Source: Berberis thunbergii
Taxonomy: Eukaryota; Streptophyta; Magnoliopsida; Ranunculales; Berberidaceae
Assembly: GCA_003290165.1 (NCBI GenBank)
Contig: QNQO01000594.1
Location: 310,001 to 374,000, forward strand
Length of the DNA: 64,000 bases
Direction: 5' to 3'
The notes under the pieces were generated by a model. That model saw nothing but the letters and a program-made list of their open reading frames with translations. It did no database searches and was not told where the DNA came from. Of the stretch, positions 35,401-50,439 are shown in pieces (position 1 is the first letter of the stretch; every line of letters starts with the position of its first letter). Made by a program: the position numbers and the translations under genes.

Positions 35401-38400
35401 TGTTGACCAGAGTAGGCACATGTGTTATCATGAAATACACAATGGTAGTGGGTTTCATGAGTCGGCCAAGCTATTATGTGGAATTCGAATTTGCTCACAG
35501 TTTCCATAGATACATACATTCTAATTCATGTTCGTTGGGGGGTGGGGGTAGTAATTTTACATGGGGTGTAGCTTTCCCATTTCTCCCGCTCTTTGCATTT
35601 TACATTGTGAATGGCACTCACTTTTTTCTCATTCACTGTCTTCATTGTCTTGCTTTTCAAAAGTAAAAAAGAAAAATAAAGGCTAAACAGTCATGATTAT
35701 ATTTTATATCCAATGCAAGCTCTTTGTTTGAAGGAACCGTGTTTGGCAATTATGGTTCTGCTATTTAAGGCTTTAAAGCCATTGATCATCCACTAAGCCA
35801 TTTTTTTATATTCTTGTGATAGTTGAGATTTTTACTCACTTTTATTGCCTACTATTTGTTGGTGAGATATATATATTGTTATTGTTTTTTCCAGTTTAAG
35901 ATCAATTCATTAGTTGTTTCACATTCACATGTATATCTTCTTATTAATTGTTTTACCTCTGAGACAGTAAGTTTGGTCTCTGTCCATTTCGTTTTGGAAG
36001 AAACACCAATTACTTTAATGCTCACCTTCATTTTCCTTTTTGCAGGCGCATGCCGCTTCAGCTGTTCTCAACTTCAGTGAGAATTGCACGCCTGATATCT
36101 TAACACCTTACTTAGATGGCATAGTTGGAAAATTGCTTGTACTACTGCAGGTACAACCTTTGCATGTGTTTGTGGAGTGCTCGATTCAGTTATTAAAGTT
36201 CTCATCCCTTATAGGCACAATTTTAACTCTTGTTGGACTTGCATCGTTTTACTCATTCCATTGCCCACTTTTTGTTGTTTTCTACTCATTTTCAAATTTT
36301 TTGCTGCTTCAGTCCCCATGTTGTTATGCCTTACTTTAAATTATTAAACTTCTTAACTCTTCCTAAGTTTCATCCCTTGGAAGGTTTAATAAAAAAAGTG
36401 ATTTTGTTAATTTGAAACCAATTCTCGGTGAAGAATAATTATAAACCCTTGCTTTGTAGTACGATAAATATATGCAAACATATTCCTATAGTCATTTCGG
36501 GGTTCAAGTAATACACATCAAACAGCCAATATATAGCTAAGTAATTACAGGTGAGGGGAAATTGACATGTACTTTGGTGATGAATATCAAACGCCGTGTG
36601 TTGTCCTAATGTTGAATTATTGTTGGTTGTGCTCGAGACAGAATGGGAAACAAATGGTACAAGAGGGTGCCCTGACCGCTTTGGCATCGGTTGCTGATTC
36701 ATCACAGGTACCATTAGAATTAGCTGTAGCTGTTGTTTAATGCATAGTATCCGGACACAGTTCTGTCTCATATCATGTGTACTCGCAGGAGCATTTCCAA
36801 AAGTACTATGATGCTGTTATGCCTTACCTCAAAGCTATCTTGGTGAATGCAACTGATAAGTCTAATCGGATGCTTCGTGCCAAATCCATGGAATGCATCA
36901 GTTTGGTTGGAATGGCTGTTGGAAAGGAGAAATTCAGGGATGATGCAAAGCAGGTAATATTGAAACTTTGATGTTTTTGTGACTCTCCTTTATGTGGTAT
37001 TAGAATGGTTTATGGGTGGAAATTGTCCTAATTTATGTGTTGCATTGTGAAAATATTCTTATCTGATGGTTTTCCCCAAATTCAACCTTGTTTTGATGTT
37101 GATGAGTCGGATAGAATGGCATGGCATCAATGGCTTACTGCATCTATCCCTTCTGGTTCTAGGTTATTGATTATGAAAACTACAAACTTATGAATATTAG
37201 AAAATTGACTAAATTAAATTCTATTTTTCCTTTTTGTACTGAGGAATGATCACATCAGATGATATTATCATGTGTATGAATTGACTGTCCCATTTTCTGT
37301 TATCTTATGCAAGGTGATGGAAGTCTTAATGACATTGCAAGGATCCCAGATGGAAACAGATGATCCAACAACCAGTTATATGCTACAAGTATGTTATCAT
37401 GTTCATGGAAGCTCATTTCATTTCCTGATTGGCGAATAAAACTCGTATTTCGTGGAATAATAACCTCTTACATGGTGCAGGCTTGGGCAAGGCTGTGCAA
37501 GTGCCTAGGGCAGGATTTCCTTCCATACATGAGTGTTGTTATGCCTCCATTACTTCAGTCGGCTCAACTTAAACCTGATGTTACCATAACTTCCGCAGAT
37601 TCTGATGTGGATATAGACGAATCAGATGATGAAAGGTTTGTATTTAATTTCATTCATGGATGTTGACCAGTACTGTTTATTCATTAAGTAGGTAAAAGGA
37701 CGAATAAGTTCTGCTGTAGAGCTATTGAAATTGATTTCCACTGCATTACACTTAAATGTTGTCATGAAACCTAGGATTCACAAATGAATCTCGTGGTCCC
37801 ATTTATTTGCATTTCTTTTCGGTTATTTCTTTTTGATTATTGCTTTCATCAGTTTATAATTGTATTTGATATTCTATTTTCTTGTGCAGTATTGAGACCA
37901 TTACTCTTGGGGATAAAAGGATAGGTATCAAAACTAGTGTGCTTGAAGAGAAAGCTACTGCTTGCAACATGTTATGTTGTTATGCCGATGAGTTGAAGGA
38001 GGGGTTTTATCCATGGATCGATCAGGTTGCTAATTGTGTAATTTACATGAAGTTTTCAAATTAGTATGAAATATGAATACAGTTGCTAAATATTTAATGT
38101 ATGGCAGGTTGCTCCTACTTTGGTTCCACTTCTAAAATTTTATTTCCATGAGGAAGTTAGGAAGGCAGCCGTTTCAGGTATTACCTTAATGCCTTAGTTT
38201 CTTAGATGATTTCATACTTTCTCTCATGGATTTTATGTCTTTGATGATATAATTATGTTTATTTTTATTCTATGTTTTTACCCTGTATCTTCATGTTATC
38301 CATATATCATTTTGCAGCCATGCCTGAGCTCTTACGGTCAGCTAAATTAGCGGTGGAGAAGGGTCAAGCTCAAGGTCGCAATGAATCCTATATCAAGCAG

Positions 38401-40803
38401 TTGTCAGATTACATAATACCAGCCCTAGTTGAAGCACTGCATAAGGTCATATTAGTATCATTGTTTATTAAATGCGCAGTATCCACATTCTTCTTTGTGG
38501 CTGTTGAGGTACTGATTGCAATTTCCTTGCAGGAGCCAGAGATAGAAATTTGTGCAAGTATGCTGGATGCTTTGAATGAATCCATTCAGGTTTGTTCATT
38601 TGGAATTTATCAATGATTAAGAGTGTCTTTCTAATTAGTCTCTTACTTATGGACTCTTGTCATCTAATTGTACCTTGCATTCTTGATCATTGCCTTATCT
38701 TGCTAGCTTTACCCTTTATGCATAGATTTCTGGACCACTTCTGGATGAGAACCAGGTGAGAAGCATTGTGGAAGAGATAAAACAAGTGATCACAGCCAGC
38801 TCTACTAGAAAAAGAGAAAGAGCTGAGAGGGCCAGAGCAGAGGACTTTGATGCTGAGGAGGGGGAGTTACTTAAAGAAGAAAATGAGCAAGAAGAACAAG
38901 TTTTTGATCAAGTTTGTTTTAAGAAACCCTTCTCAAAATGCATCATTCACGTAGCAGTGTTGTATATATCCTGTCTCACTGTATCTTCCGTGTGCAGGTT
39001 GGTGATTGCTTAGGAACTTTAATTAAAACATTCAAGGCCTCGTTCCTGCCCTTCTTTGATGAACTATCAACGTATATTACGCCTATGTGGGTGAGTTTCT
39101 TTATAATATACAGCTGCACACCTTTTGTTTTCCATCAAAATTTTAATCTTACAATTCGATAACAATAAAAAAATCTTTTCCTTGTATTCTTGTTTAACTA
39201 TACCCGTTATCTGGTGTTTGTCCGGTTGTCCCATGTAACTATTCCAGTTCTTCTATTTCACTGTACATGGCTTGTATGTACAGGGTAAAGACAAAACAGC
39301 TGAAGAGAGACGAATTGCTATTTGCATTTTTGATGATGTTGCGGAGCAATGCCGAGAAGCTGCTCTTAAGTAAGCTTACATCTGTCAGGATCATAGCATT
39401 TAAGTAGCTAGTTGGAAGTTCCTTTATCAGTGTGTTCATTCTATTATGTTGGTGGCACAGGTATTATGATACTTATCTTCCTTTCCTGTTAGAAGCTTGC
39501 AATGATGAGAATCCAGATGTTCGACAGGTATTACGATACTTATGTTACTTCTGTACCTAATTTGCAGTTGTTTGTCCCTTTTTCTTTTAATTTGTGACTG
39601 GTTTTACATTATTTGTTGGATCGTTCTGAAGGTGTCATTGTTTTTCTTTTCAGGCTGCTGTTTATGGGATTGGGGTGTGTGCAGAGTTTGGTGGTTCTGT
39701 TTTTAAACCCCTTGTTGGAGGTAATTGTCTTATTTCTTCCAATAGTTTTAGGATTTGTAATGAAATATCTTAAATAGTAAACTTTACCTATTTTTTCTCA
39801 ACAGAAGCTCTATCAAGAATAAATGTGGTGATAAGACATCCCAATGCTCTGCATTCTGATAATGTGATGGCATATGACAATGCTGTTTCGGCTCTTGGGA
39901 AGATATGCCAATTTCATCGTGACAGTATAGATACTGCTCAGGTAATGTTTTCCGATTACTTGTGTTTATTGTTGGTTGCTATTCAGTCCCTCTGGTTGAA
40001 GGCTATTGGATTAAGCTTTCTTAGTTGCTTTCCTTTCTCTCTGCAAAGTGACTAGCTTTCTTAGTTACTTTCCTTTCTTTCTGCAAAGTGACTGTATGGT
40101 TAGCTTGATAAACTTTGTCAAGTTGTATGTAGAAGCACAATTGTTACTATCACTGGTCTTTATGTTTGGCTTTACCCTTGTTTGTTATTGTTTTATGTTG
40201 TTTGTAGGTTATTCCTGCTTGGTTAGGCTGCTTGCCAATTAAAGGTGATTTAATTGAGGCTAAAGTTGTTCATGACCAGCTGTGTGCAATGGTTGAAAGG
40301 TGAGAAATGGTTTGACCTAGTGCAGTCCCTTCTCTCATTCAGAGTATCTGAATGTTTTAACTGTTTGTAACTTGTCTTGATTAATGTGTTGAAATCAACT
40401 TCAATTTGTAACATGTCTGACTAATGTGCTGAAATCAACTTCAAAATTTTATTCGTTTGCAGGTCCGATGGAGAGCTTTTGGGTCCCAACAACCAATACC
40501 TTCCTAAAATTGTTTCTGTTTTTGCTGAGGTAATTTATCTTCATCTGCAATTTGTCATTCAGTTTTGTGTGGAGGTTGTTTTGTTGCACAAGATTGCTCC
40601 CTTTTATTTAAAAATTGTGGGATTTATTATTGGTATAGGTTTTATGCGCGGGCAAAGATTTAGCTACTGAGCAAACAGCAAGCAGAATGATTAATCTTCT
40701 AAGGCAACTGCGGCAGACATTACCACCTTCTACCTTAGAGTCAACCTGGTCATCCTTGCAGCCTCAACAGCAGCTTGCTCTGCAGTCCATCTTATCGTCT
40801 TAA
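32410..40803 (+). CDS. IPO5: Importin-5 / Kap121-type importin beta
   Basis: Twenty exons: 32410-33639, 33853-34056, 36046-36150, 36642-36707, 36789-36953, 37314-37388, 37481-37635, 37890-38025, 38108-38177, 38318-38445, 38533-38589, 38726-38911, 38998-39090, 39284-39369, 39461-39527, 39654-39720, 39805-39941, 40208-40299, 40463-40529 and 40639-40803. All introns are GT..AG with consistent phases. The CDS is 3,351 nt (1,116 aa), the length I recall for Arabidopsis At5g19820 (EMB2734). The protein is all-helical HEAT repeats, e.g. [16 protein letters not shown] in exon 2 and [13 protein letters not shown] over exons 15-16. It has an acidic loop ([10 protein letters not shown]) and a charged insert rich in Arg/Glu (exon 12). 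Role by family: binds cargo such as ribosomal proteins and histones and carries it through the nuclear pore under RanGTP control. Intron 2 is about 2 kb. The long first exon carries the Ran-binding N-terminal repeats. Confidence 0.95.
40014..40093 (+). repeat. 40-bp tandem duplication in importin intron 17
   Basis: Two units start AGCTTTCTTAGTT and end TGCAAAGTGACT, with two mismatches. A similar duplication of about 40 bp (GAAATCAACTTCAA ends) lies in the next intron at about 40365-40445. Confidence 0.8.
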
Positions 40804-41733
40804 GTGAGTTGGCAAGTACAGTCGTCCATGCTCATCGAAAGAAGAAATCGCTGTTTGGTCGGTTTGTGTCTATTTCTGTTTATTACCCATTCTTTCTCAT
40901 AACGCATTCAGTCAGTGTGGTTTCTGGCAATGCGGTGCCTGTCTGTGGCAGCTAGGGCTACCAGTTTGCGGTTGAGAAACATAAGATGAGTTTTTTTTTT
41001 TTTTTTTTTTTTTTTGAGGGTTTTGGGTGTAAAATGTGTATAATTTAAAAAAAGTGTGATTCATAATTATGTGCCCGAAAAAATGAAAGAGGAAAAAAGA
41101 GAAGAATGGGGGCTTGTGGATTTGAGGACCATGTTTAGTTGATTGGTCAAGTCGGAGTAGAGAATTGTTTGTGGAAGCAATTCTTGTACCAGTTTTGTCT
41201 GTCATTTAAATTCTTTGTTGATGATTTTGAGGAACCTTATAAGCGGACTTAATTATTTATTACTTTCTTTCCTGTCTGTTGTGTTGCGTTGGGGTTTTTT
41301 TTTTTACATTTGTCCAAATACTCCAATGCTGTTACCTTTTTAGGGAAATGACCAGGTTGTGTCAAATTTGTGGAAATAGCAGGATTGTCAAATTTGTTGG
41401 ATATACCTCATTGTACCTTTCTTCCTTTACAGAAATGTGGAAAGGATGGCGAAGATGCCTTTCTAGGATTTTGATCAAGATGTTTAACAGTTTTCTGCTA
41501 CATCCTCGTGACTTGTTTTGTGATTTTTTTTCCAGAGGTGTTTCTAGTTGCATCCCATTTGTCCCAAAATATTCAACAGGTTTTACGTCTAGACTTCAGT
41601 CCGATTTTTTTTTGCCTTCCATTTGTGTCATCATATCTTCTTCATTGTTTCTTGTAATGGTTCTCTTTTCAAAAATCAAAATAGCAGTCAGATGATGGCT
41701 GCAGTAAATCCTGTGCAACTATCAAAATATATC

Positions 41734-41817
41734 TATGATGGGGACATATTTACTCTAGGCTTAGATGGATTTGTTTATGATGGGGACATATTTACTCTAG
41801 GCTTAGATGGATTTGTG
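41734..41817 (+). repeat. 42-bp tandem duplication
   Basis: Two adjacent 42-bp units beginning TATGATGGGGACATATT are identical except for the last base. This is a recent duplication in the spacer after the importin gene. Confidence 0.95.
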
Positions 41818-42006
41818 TTGTCATTGGGTGCGTTTCATTTTGATCACTGGTAATTGCCTGCATCCTGCATTTGCGTTGAACACAACTGGAAAGCATGTGA
41901 AATGGGGTAGTGATAGGTGGTTGCAAGAAGAATTGATGACTGGAGTGTTTTAGGAAGGGCATGTTGACATATATTATTGTCGGTCAAGACTGGGAACTTG
42001 GAATGC

Positions 42007-42204
42007 AGAAATTCTAAATGTCGAGGAAGTGGGCGAGGAAATGAGCGAGGGGAGGGAGGTGGCGGGGTGGTGACCGTTCGCCTCCTTCGGGATGTATGCC
42101 ATCTTTTTTGGTGTGCGCATCCCGAGGGAGGTGAACGATCCCCACCCCGCCACCTCCCTCCCCTCGCTCATTTCCTCGCTCGTTTCCTCGATGCATAGAA
42201 CTCT
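42007..42204. mobile_element. Foldback MULE-type MITE, copy 1
   Basis: This is an almost complete hairpin. The left arm begins AGAAATTCTAAATGTCGAGG and the right arm ends with its approximate complement. Arms are about 85 bp with a GGGAGGTGGCGGGGTGG core. It shares arms with the elements at 48412-48612 and, in part, 49991-50085. No clear target duplication remains for this copy. The inner arms are GC-rich, unlike the surroundings. Confidence 0.75.
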
Positions 42205-43730
42205 CCTGGTGATTCTTATACAAAGAATTGAAGACGATTTCATATAGAGAACCGATTTGGGTTGAAGTTACTGTCCTTGTTAGAATTCTGTTTCTGGGTT
42301 TCTGATCAGGTCTTGGATATCCCAGTCTTCTTTTGTGTCATGGCTGTAGCTCAGGGTGTGCTTTGAAAGAAAGTTTTCCTGCAGATGGTTCACACTTTGT
42401 ATGTTATGGTTGTGCCTTGGATGAAACTTTTCTAGAAGTTTGCCAAAAGGTGATGAAGGAGAGGAGAGGGGAGGAAGAAAAAGAATGGAGGACATCAAAT
42501 TGGTCATGACCAATATCCCTTTAAAGTGTTCTTTTTAAATGGGATAACATTTTTTTTTTTTGAAACAAAGTTGTTTCAATCTATGAGAGCATCTGCAATG
42601 ATCTTTTGCTCCATTTTAAATATTTTATTGGGATTGGTAATTTGGTTTACTCTTTATCTACTTTGGTAGAATTGATCAAAAGATTATTGAGCTAGTGTGA
42701 CTTGCACAAGCATCTTACATTTGTCTTTGAAACTAGAAATATTAGAGGGTTGGAAAAACAGGTTTATAATATTGTACAATATCTAGGCTGGGTGGTATCA
42801 TTCCCCTCCATATTCTACACTGCCAATGTGATATATACATACTACATACATGAATCCAATAGGAAGAGGAATTTATAATCTAGTGTTGGGATCATATGGG
42901 ATTTTGCTCTCAATCCCTCCATATTGTTTTGTGCGATCATATGGGATTTTATAATCTAGTGATGGATCTCGTGGATGTGGTTCAACCTTCTAAAGGACAA
43001 ACTGATCATTTTACTTCTTAGAAGCTTTCATGGAACCAAGTCATGGAGGCTATTAAATTGTGCTATAAGCCAAGAGCTTCATAAGGTAAAACTTGGTTGC
43101 TTTACGACTTATAGTTTGCATGGTTGAGATGTTGGGTTTGTTTTGAACGTTTTGATCTGGAAAAAAAAAGACCGGAGATCATCCGGTTTGCAACTGGAAC
43201 AAGAACGCCACATGGTCTTCTAATGTTTGGTATTCTCTTCCCATGTTACAAGTTTGCAATTTGTTAGGAAAGATGCAATTAATAAAAATTATATATTCAC
43301 TAACGATCTACACATTCCATTACTGTATTCAATCATTCAGATCCTTAAATACACATCACGGATATTTTCTCAATGGGTGGTGGTAGGTTTGGTAATACTA
43401 GCACAACAACGCTGGCATTATACCAAACTCGATTCAAATTATCCACTTGCATCCAATCCCCATTTCTACCCCAACATTTTTGTAAGATTTCCATACGACA
43501 CTTGAGGGTATTATGGTCAAATGTGAATGAATCGGGTTGGCGCCGGACCATGTGGGTGAGACAGCGAGATGACGGTTGTCTTTTAGGTCAAAAATTTCTT
43601 TGAATTATTTGTTTTACGAATCTCGATAAAAAGATAGATTGTTTGAGAAACAAAGAAAACAAGGCCGACAGAGAGAGAAGAAGAGAGGAGACCCAAAAAG
43701 TTGTAGAGAAGAAGAAAGAGCAGAACAGAG

Positions 43731-46901
<3,171 letters not shown>

Positions 46902-48411
46902 GCTTTACAAGCAATATTTGAGGATTGGTCAAGTCGGGCCAACCCTTTCCATGCAGTGTTATCTCTTTTGGATTGTTTTGTGATTTTACGTATTATTTTG
47001 ATACGAAACAAATGTTTTGAATATAGTGTTATTCAAGAATCTAGTTTGTAATGGCATTTCATTAGATGTTACTAAAGCAAAGTTTGGTTTTGTAAACACT
47101 CCCATTTGAAAATCTCAGAAAGCTGATATCCTATCATCTGTAAGAACTGACTTGAGCTTTCTTGTGGTGGATCTGTTAGGAACTGGGACTTGTTTTGGTA
47201 ATTTTCTTCTTCAAATGGATTTCTTGTGCATTCGGATTGAGGTTGATTTAAGATGTGCAGGTGTCACATGCTGTTATTATGAGAATTTTCATCAGCAATC
47301 ACTGCAATTCAATTGCAAGTTACCAACATCTCAAGAGAGAACAAAACATGTATTTGAATGGAAGGAATGGTATTATCCTTGTCAACTTCCTACGTTTAAC
47401 AATGAAGAATAGAATTTGGTCAATTCCAACTGCATCAATCCGCCAGTGCCCCAGTCACATGAAAGACATTTTGGCAATGTGGAGTGGATAGCTTTTGACA
47501 ACCATTGGTGGAGACTAAAAAAGTCTCTATAGTCCTTTAGCCGGCCTTAACCACAAATATTGGTGGAGCCAGGGAAAATTGACAAAGTCCAAACACATTA
47601 TCTTGGGAAAATGCCGATTATGTAGGGATTTGTATCAGTACACATGTCAATGGATCATCAACAATGAAAATCTCTAGCTAGGAGAATGAGGTGGTCCTGT
47701 CAAAAATTCTTCTCTAAAATAGTTTTTTCACGGGAGAAAATCCATATTCTAATCAATACCCTAAATAATTCTCCAAAATAACTTTATATCAAACTTTCTT
47801 CTAAATTTATAACCAAACAATTCTCTAAATCTAAAATAATAATAATAAAATATTCAAAATCTTCATTTTCTCTCCTTCAATCAAATAAATTTAAATAGAT
47901 ATTTAAATAATGATCGAAAAAGTTAAAATAGAAAATATGATTGGAGTGATAAAGAAATAGAGAAACCCCTAAATTTAGCTTTTGGTTAAAAGGAGAATGA
48001 TTGAGCCTTATTTTAACTTTTACCATTGGAGATGGTCTTATAAACAAATAATTGAAGTACCTTCCACCGAGATCCACAGTAACAGTAAGATATTTGTTTA
48101 TGGATCCCACAGCTTCTTAACAAAAGATAGATAGAGTAAATTTCACCATCTCAATCAAGTGATTTTTGTATACCCATTCAGAAGATACGGATGGAGAGTT
48201 TCTTTAGATCCATCTTGACAATTTGAAATGAAGACATCACATCTACTTCAGCATCAATTAGTCTGTACTTAAAACATTGAACTCATTAATCATTGATTCA
48301 TTAAAAACATATTTGAAATTGGTCTCCATGCACTCCCAACTGCTATGCTCAGGCAATAATAGGGGCATGGCAACAAGCCATTAAGCAACTGAGATCCAAA
48401 ATAATAGTAGA
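46902..48411. other. Tubulin 3' flank, no gene seen
   Basis: It includes the likely tubulin 3' UTR. Around 47690-48040 there is very AT-rich sequence ending in ACCATTGGAGATGGTC, which resembles one end of a common plant MITE type, but no matching opposite end was found. Confidence 0.45.
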
Positions 48412-48612
48412 AGAGAAATTCTAAATGTCGAGGAAATGAGCAAGGAAACGAGCTAGGGAAATGAGGTGGCGAGGTGAAAGCCGTTTATTTCTCTCGAAAT
48501 GTGTGCGTTGACTTTTCTCACGCGCATCTCGAAGGAAATGAACGGCTTTCACCTCGCCACCTCATTTCCCTCGCTCGTTTCCTCGCTCATTCCCTCGACA
48601 TTTAGAATCTCT
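48412..48612. mobile_element. Foldback MULE-type MITE, copy 2, with 9-bp duplication
   Basis: This 201-bp hairpin starts AGAGAAATTCTAAATGTCGA. The right end inverted reads AGAGATTCTAAATGTCGAGG. It is flanked by the perfect 9-bp repeat AATAGTAGA (48403-48411, 48613-48621). A 9-bp duplication is the Mutator/MULE signature. The arms carry repeated (G/A)AGGAAACGAG / CGAGG motifs and are complementary nearly to the centre. There is no coding capacity. Confidence 0.85.
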
Positions 48613-48621
48613 AATAGTAGA

Positions 48622-49990
48622 ATATTTGTATGCACCTCTAAGATCTAACATACAGCTCCTTAGTCCTTACCCCCAGTGGAAATAAACAAGTTTCACCATC
48701 TCAATCAAGTGACTTTGTAATACAAGAATAGGATGGTACGTGAGTTTCTTTCTCTCCATCTTGACAATGTCACAAATATTAACTAAAATCTCATCAATGG
48801 CAAAGGCATCAATTAATCCTTAGTCAAGAATGGCTTGTATTTTTGTTGTTGTGTTCTTGTTTCTCCAAAACTGGTCTTGAAACTGTTTTGGGTAAGTGAG
48901 AAGGACGAGACATTAGAGGTTGACCAAAGAGACACCCACAGGCACAGGTGGCCATAACAAAGTTAGGTTCCATTTTCCAAAGAAGTGGTTGTGAGGTGAG
49001 ATTCTTGTGGCACCACCACATCCGAAAGACGGTTATGTCCTCCCATACTAACTTCTCCTCGACACCATCACTGTTAGTTGTAGCTACTTGTGACGTCGTT
49101 TGTTAATGTTAAGGACTGACCCATGCTGTTGTCTTATAATTACGAATTTGTCCCTTGAAAGCTCATTTGCTTTGCTTCAATCTGAACTTTTGTTCTATGG
49201 AGTCTTATGGGTTACGGCTTGGAAAAGGAAAAGGAGGCCTCCTCCTCCTATTTGACAACTTGCTTATGAAACAAGAGCTAAATTAACAAGCAAAACCCAG
49301 TGGATAAGACAATAAAGCCTTCTTGGAACTGTAAGATAGATGGGATTTAGCATTTATTATCCATTGGTTTTATCAAAATAATATGGGAGAAAATGTTGTG
49401 TTAGTAACGATTGGAACAAGTAGTATGTGTTTCACAGTCCATTGGCTTGGGGGAGAGATTGTTTGTCATGATTACGTGATTAGAAGGTAAATTTATCATA
49501 TATTAAATAAAGCTGAGACATTAGTAGATATTTTTAAATATGATAAATAAGATTTTTTGTCACAATTGGCCGATATAAAGAATAAAGAATAAAATTACAA
49601 AAAATAACAGTCAATAAACCGAATGTAGTAGAGAAACAAGACGCCATGCTAGCGATTTTGTAGGTTGATTTAGTAAACTTTGAATAAGTGAGTCTTTAGT
49701 TCAAAGAGTTTTAATGCCAATACAATTAGCCGATTTTTGTCCTTCACAATTAAGAGCACGTCGTATTGCTTACATTTAATTTCTTAAAATCTCGTAAACT
49801 TCTTGTTAAGAGGTATTGATAATGCGCATAGTCTTAACCAATGATTATGGGAGTAAAAGAAGCGACTAAGATTAGCGTCTTGAGATTACGAAGATGAGCC
49901 ACACTTGCAAATTTGAATAAAAAATGCTAGAAAATCTCTCGAGGTTGTAAAAACCTCATCTAATGATGTCATATCATTCTAATTGCAAAA
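48622..49990. other. Intergenic, no gene seen
   Basis: This is AT-rich sequence with only random frames. I see no further element ends. Confidence 0.45.
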
Positions 49991-50085
49991 AACCCTTCTA
50001 ACTGGCGAGAAAACGAGCGAGGGATCTCAAGAGGGATGAAGGGTTGAACCCCCCTCCCTCGTCCGTTTCCTCACCAGAATTTCCG
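49991..50085. mobile_element. Foldback MULE-type MITE, short copy 3
   Basis: This 95-bp hairpin has arms GGCGAGAAAACGAGCGAGGG and, inverted, GGTGAGGAAACGGACGAGGG, related to copies 1 and 2. The direct repeat AATTGCAAAA flanks it on both sides (49981-49990, 50086-50095), giving a 9-10 bp duplication. It lies 350 bp upstream of the DTC start codon. Confidence 0.7.
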
Positions 50086-50439
50086 AATTGCAAAACATAG
50101 CTGGAAGACCTGGCCTCACTCAATTTTAATTTGAGACCTCAAAAATTGCAAACAATGAGGATAATTTTTGAATGACCCTTGGACAAAAAAATTGTACACA
50201 ATGAAGAACAACATGGTAATTCACTACAGGGCTAAATTTGTAAAAGTTTCCATATCCAGGGGTTAAACATGCAACTACACAAACCCTGAAATCCTTTATG
50301 TTCGGAAGAGCGGGGGTTAGTTGTCTCTCTCTTAAACACACTCCTCACCTTCACCTATCACAATTTCTCTCTCGTAGAGGAGAGATTTTTCTAGTTCTCT
50401 CCCCTCCGAATCGTCCGTCAGTCACTCGCTCTAATCGAA

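Larger units (their letters stand above)
40804..43730. other. Spacer between importin and alpha-tubulin
   Basis: It starts with importin 3' UTR, including a 25-T homopolymer at 40991-41015. A 42-bp tandem duplication and a foldback element follow. The last about 150 bp are purine-rich and probably the tubulin 5' UTR. No gene is supported here. Confidence 0.5.

Noticed and set aside
41974..42243. Arg/Gly- and Pro-rich frames on both strands
   Set aside because: They are readings of the two arms of the foldback MITE, not genes.
47690..48040. Possible MITE ending ACCATTGGAGATGGTC
   Set aside because: Only one end resembles a known terminus; no inverted partner or target duplication was found.
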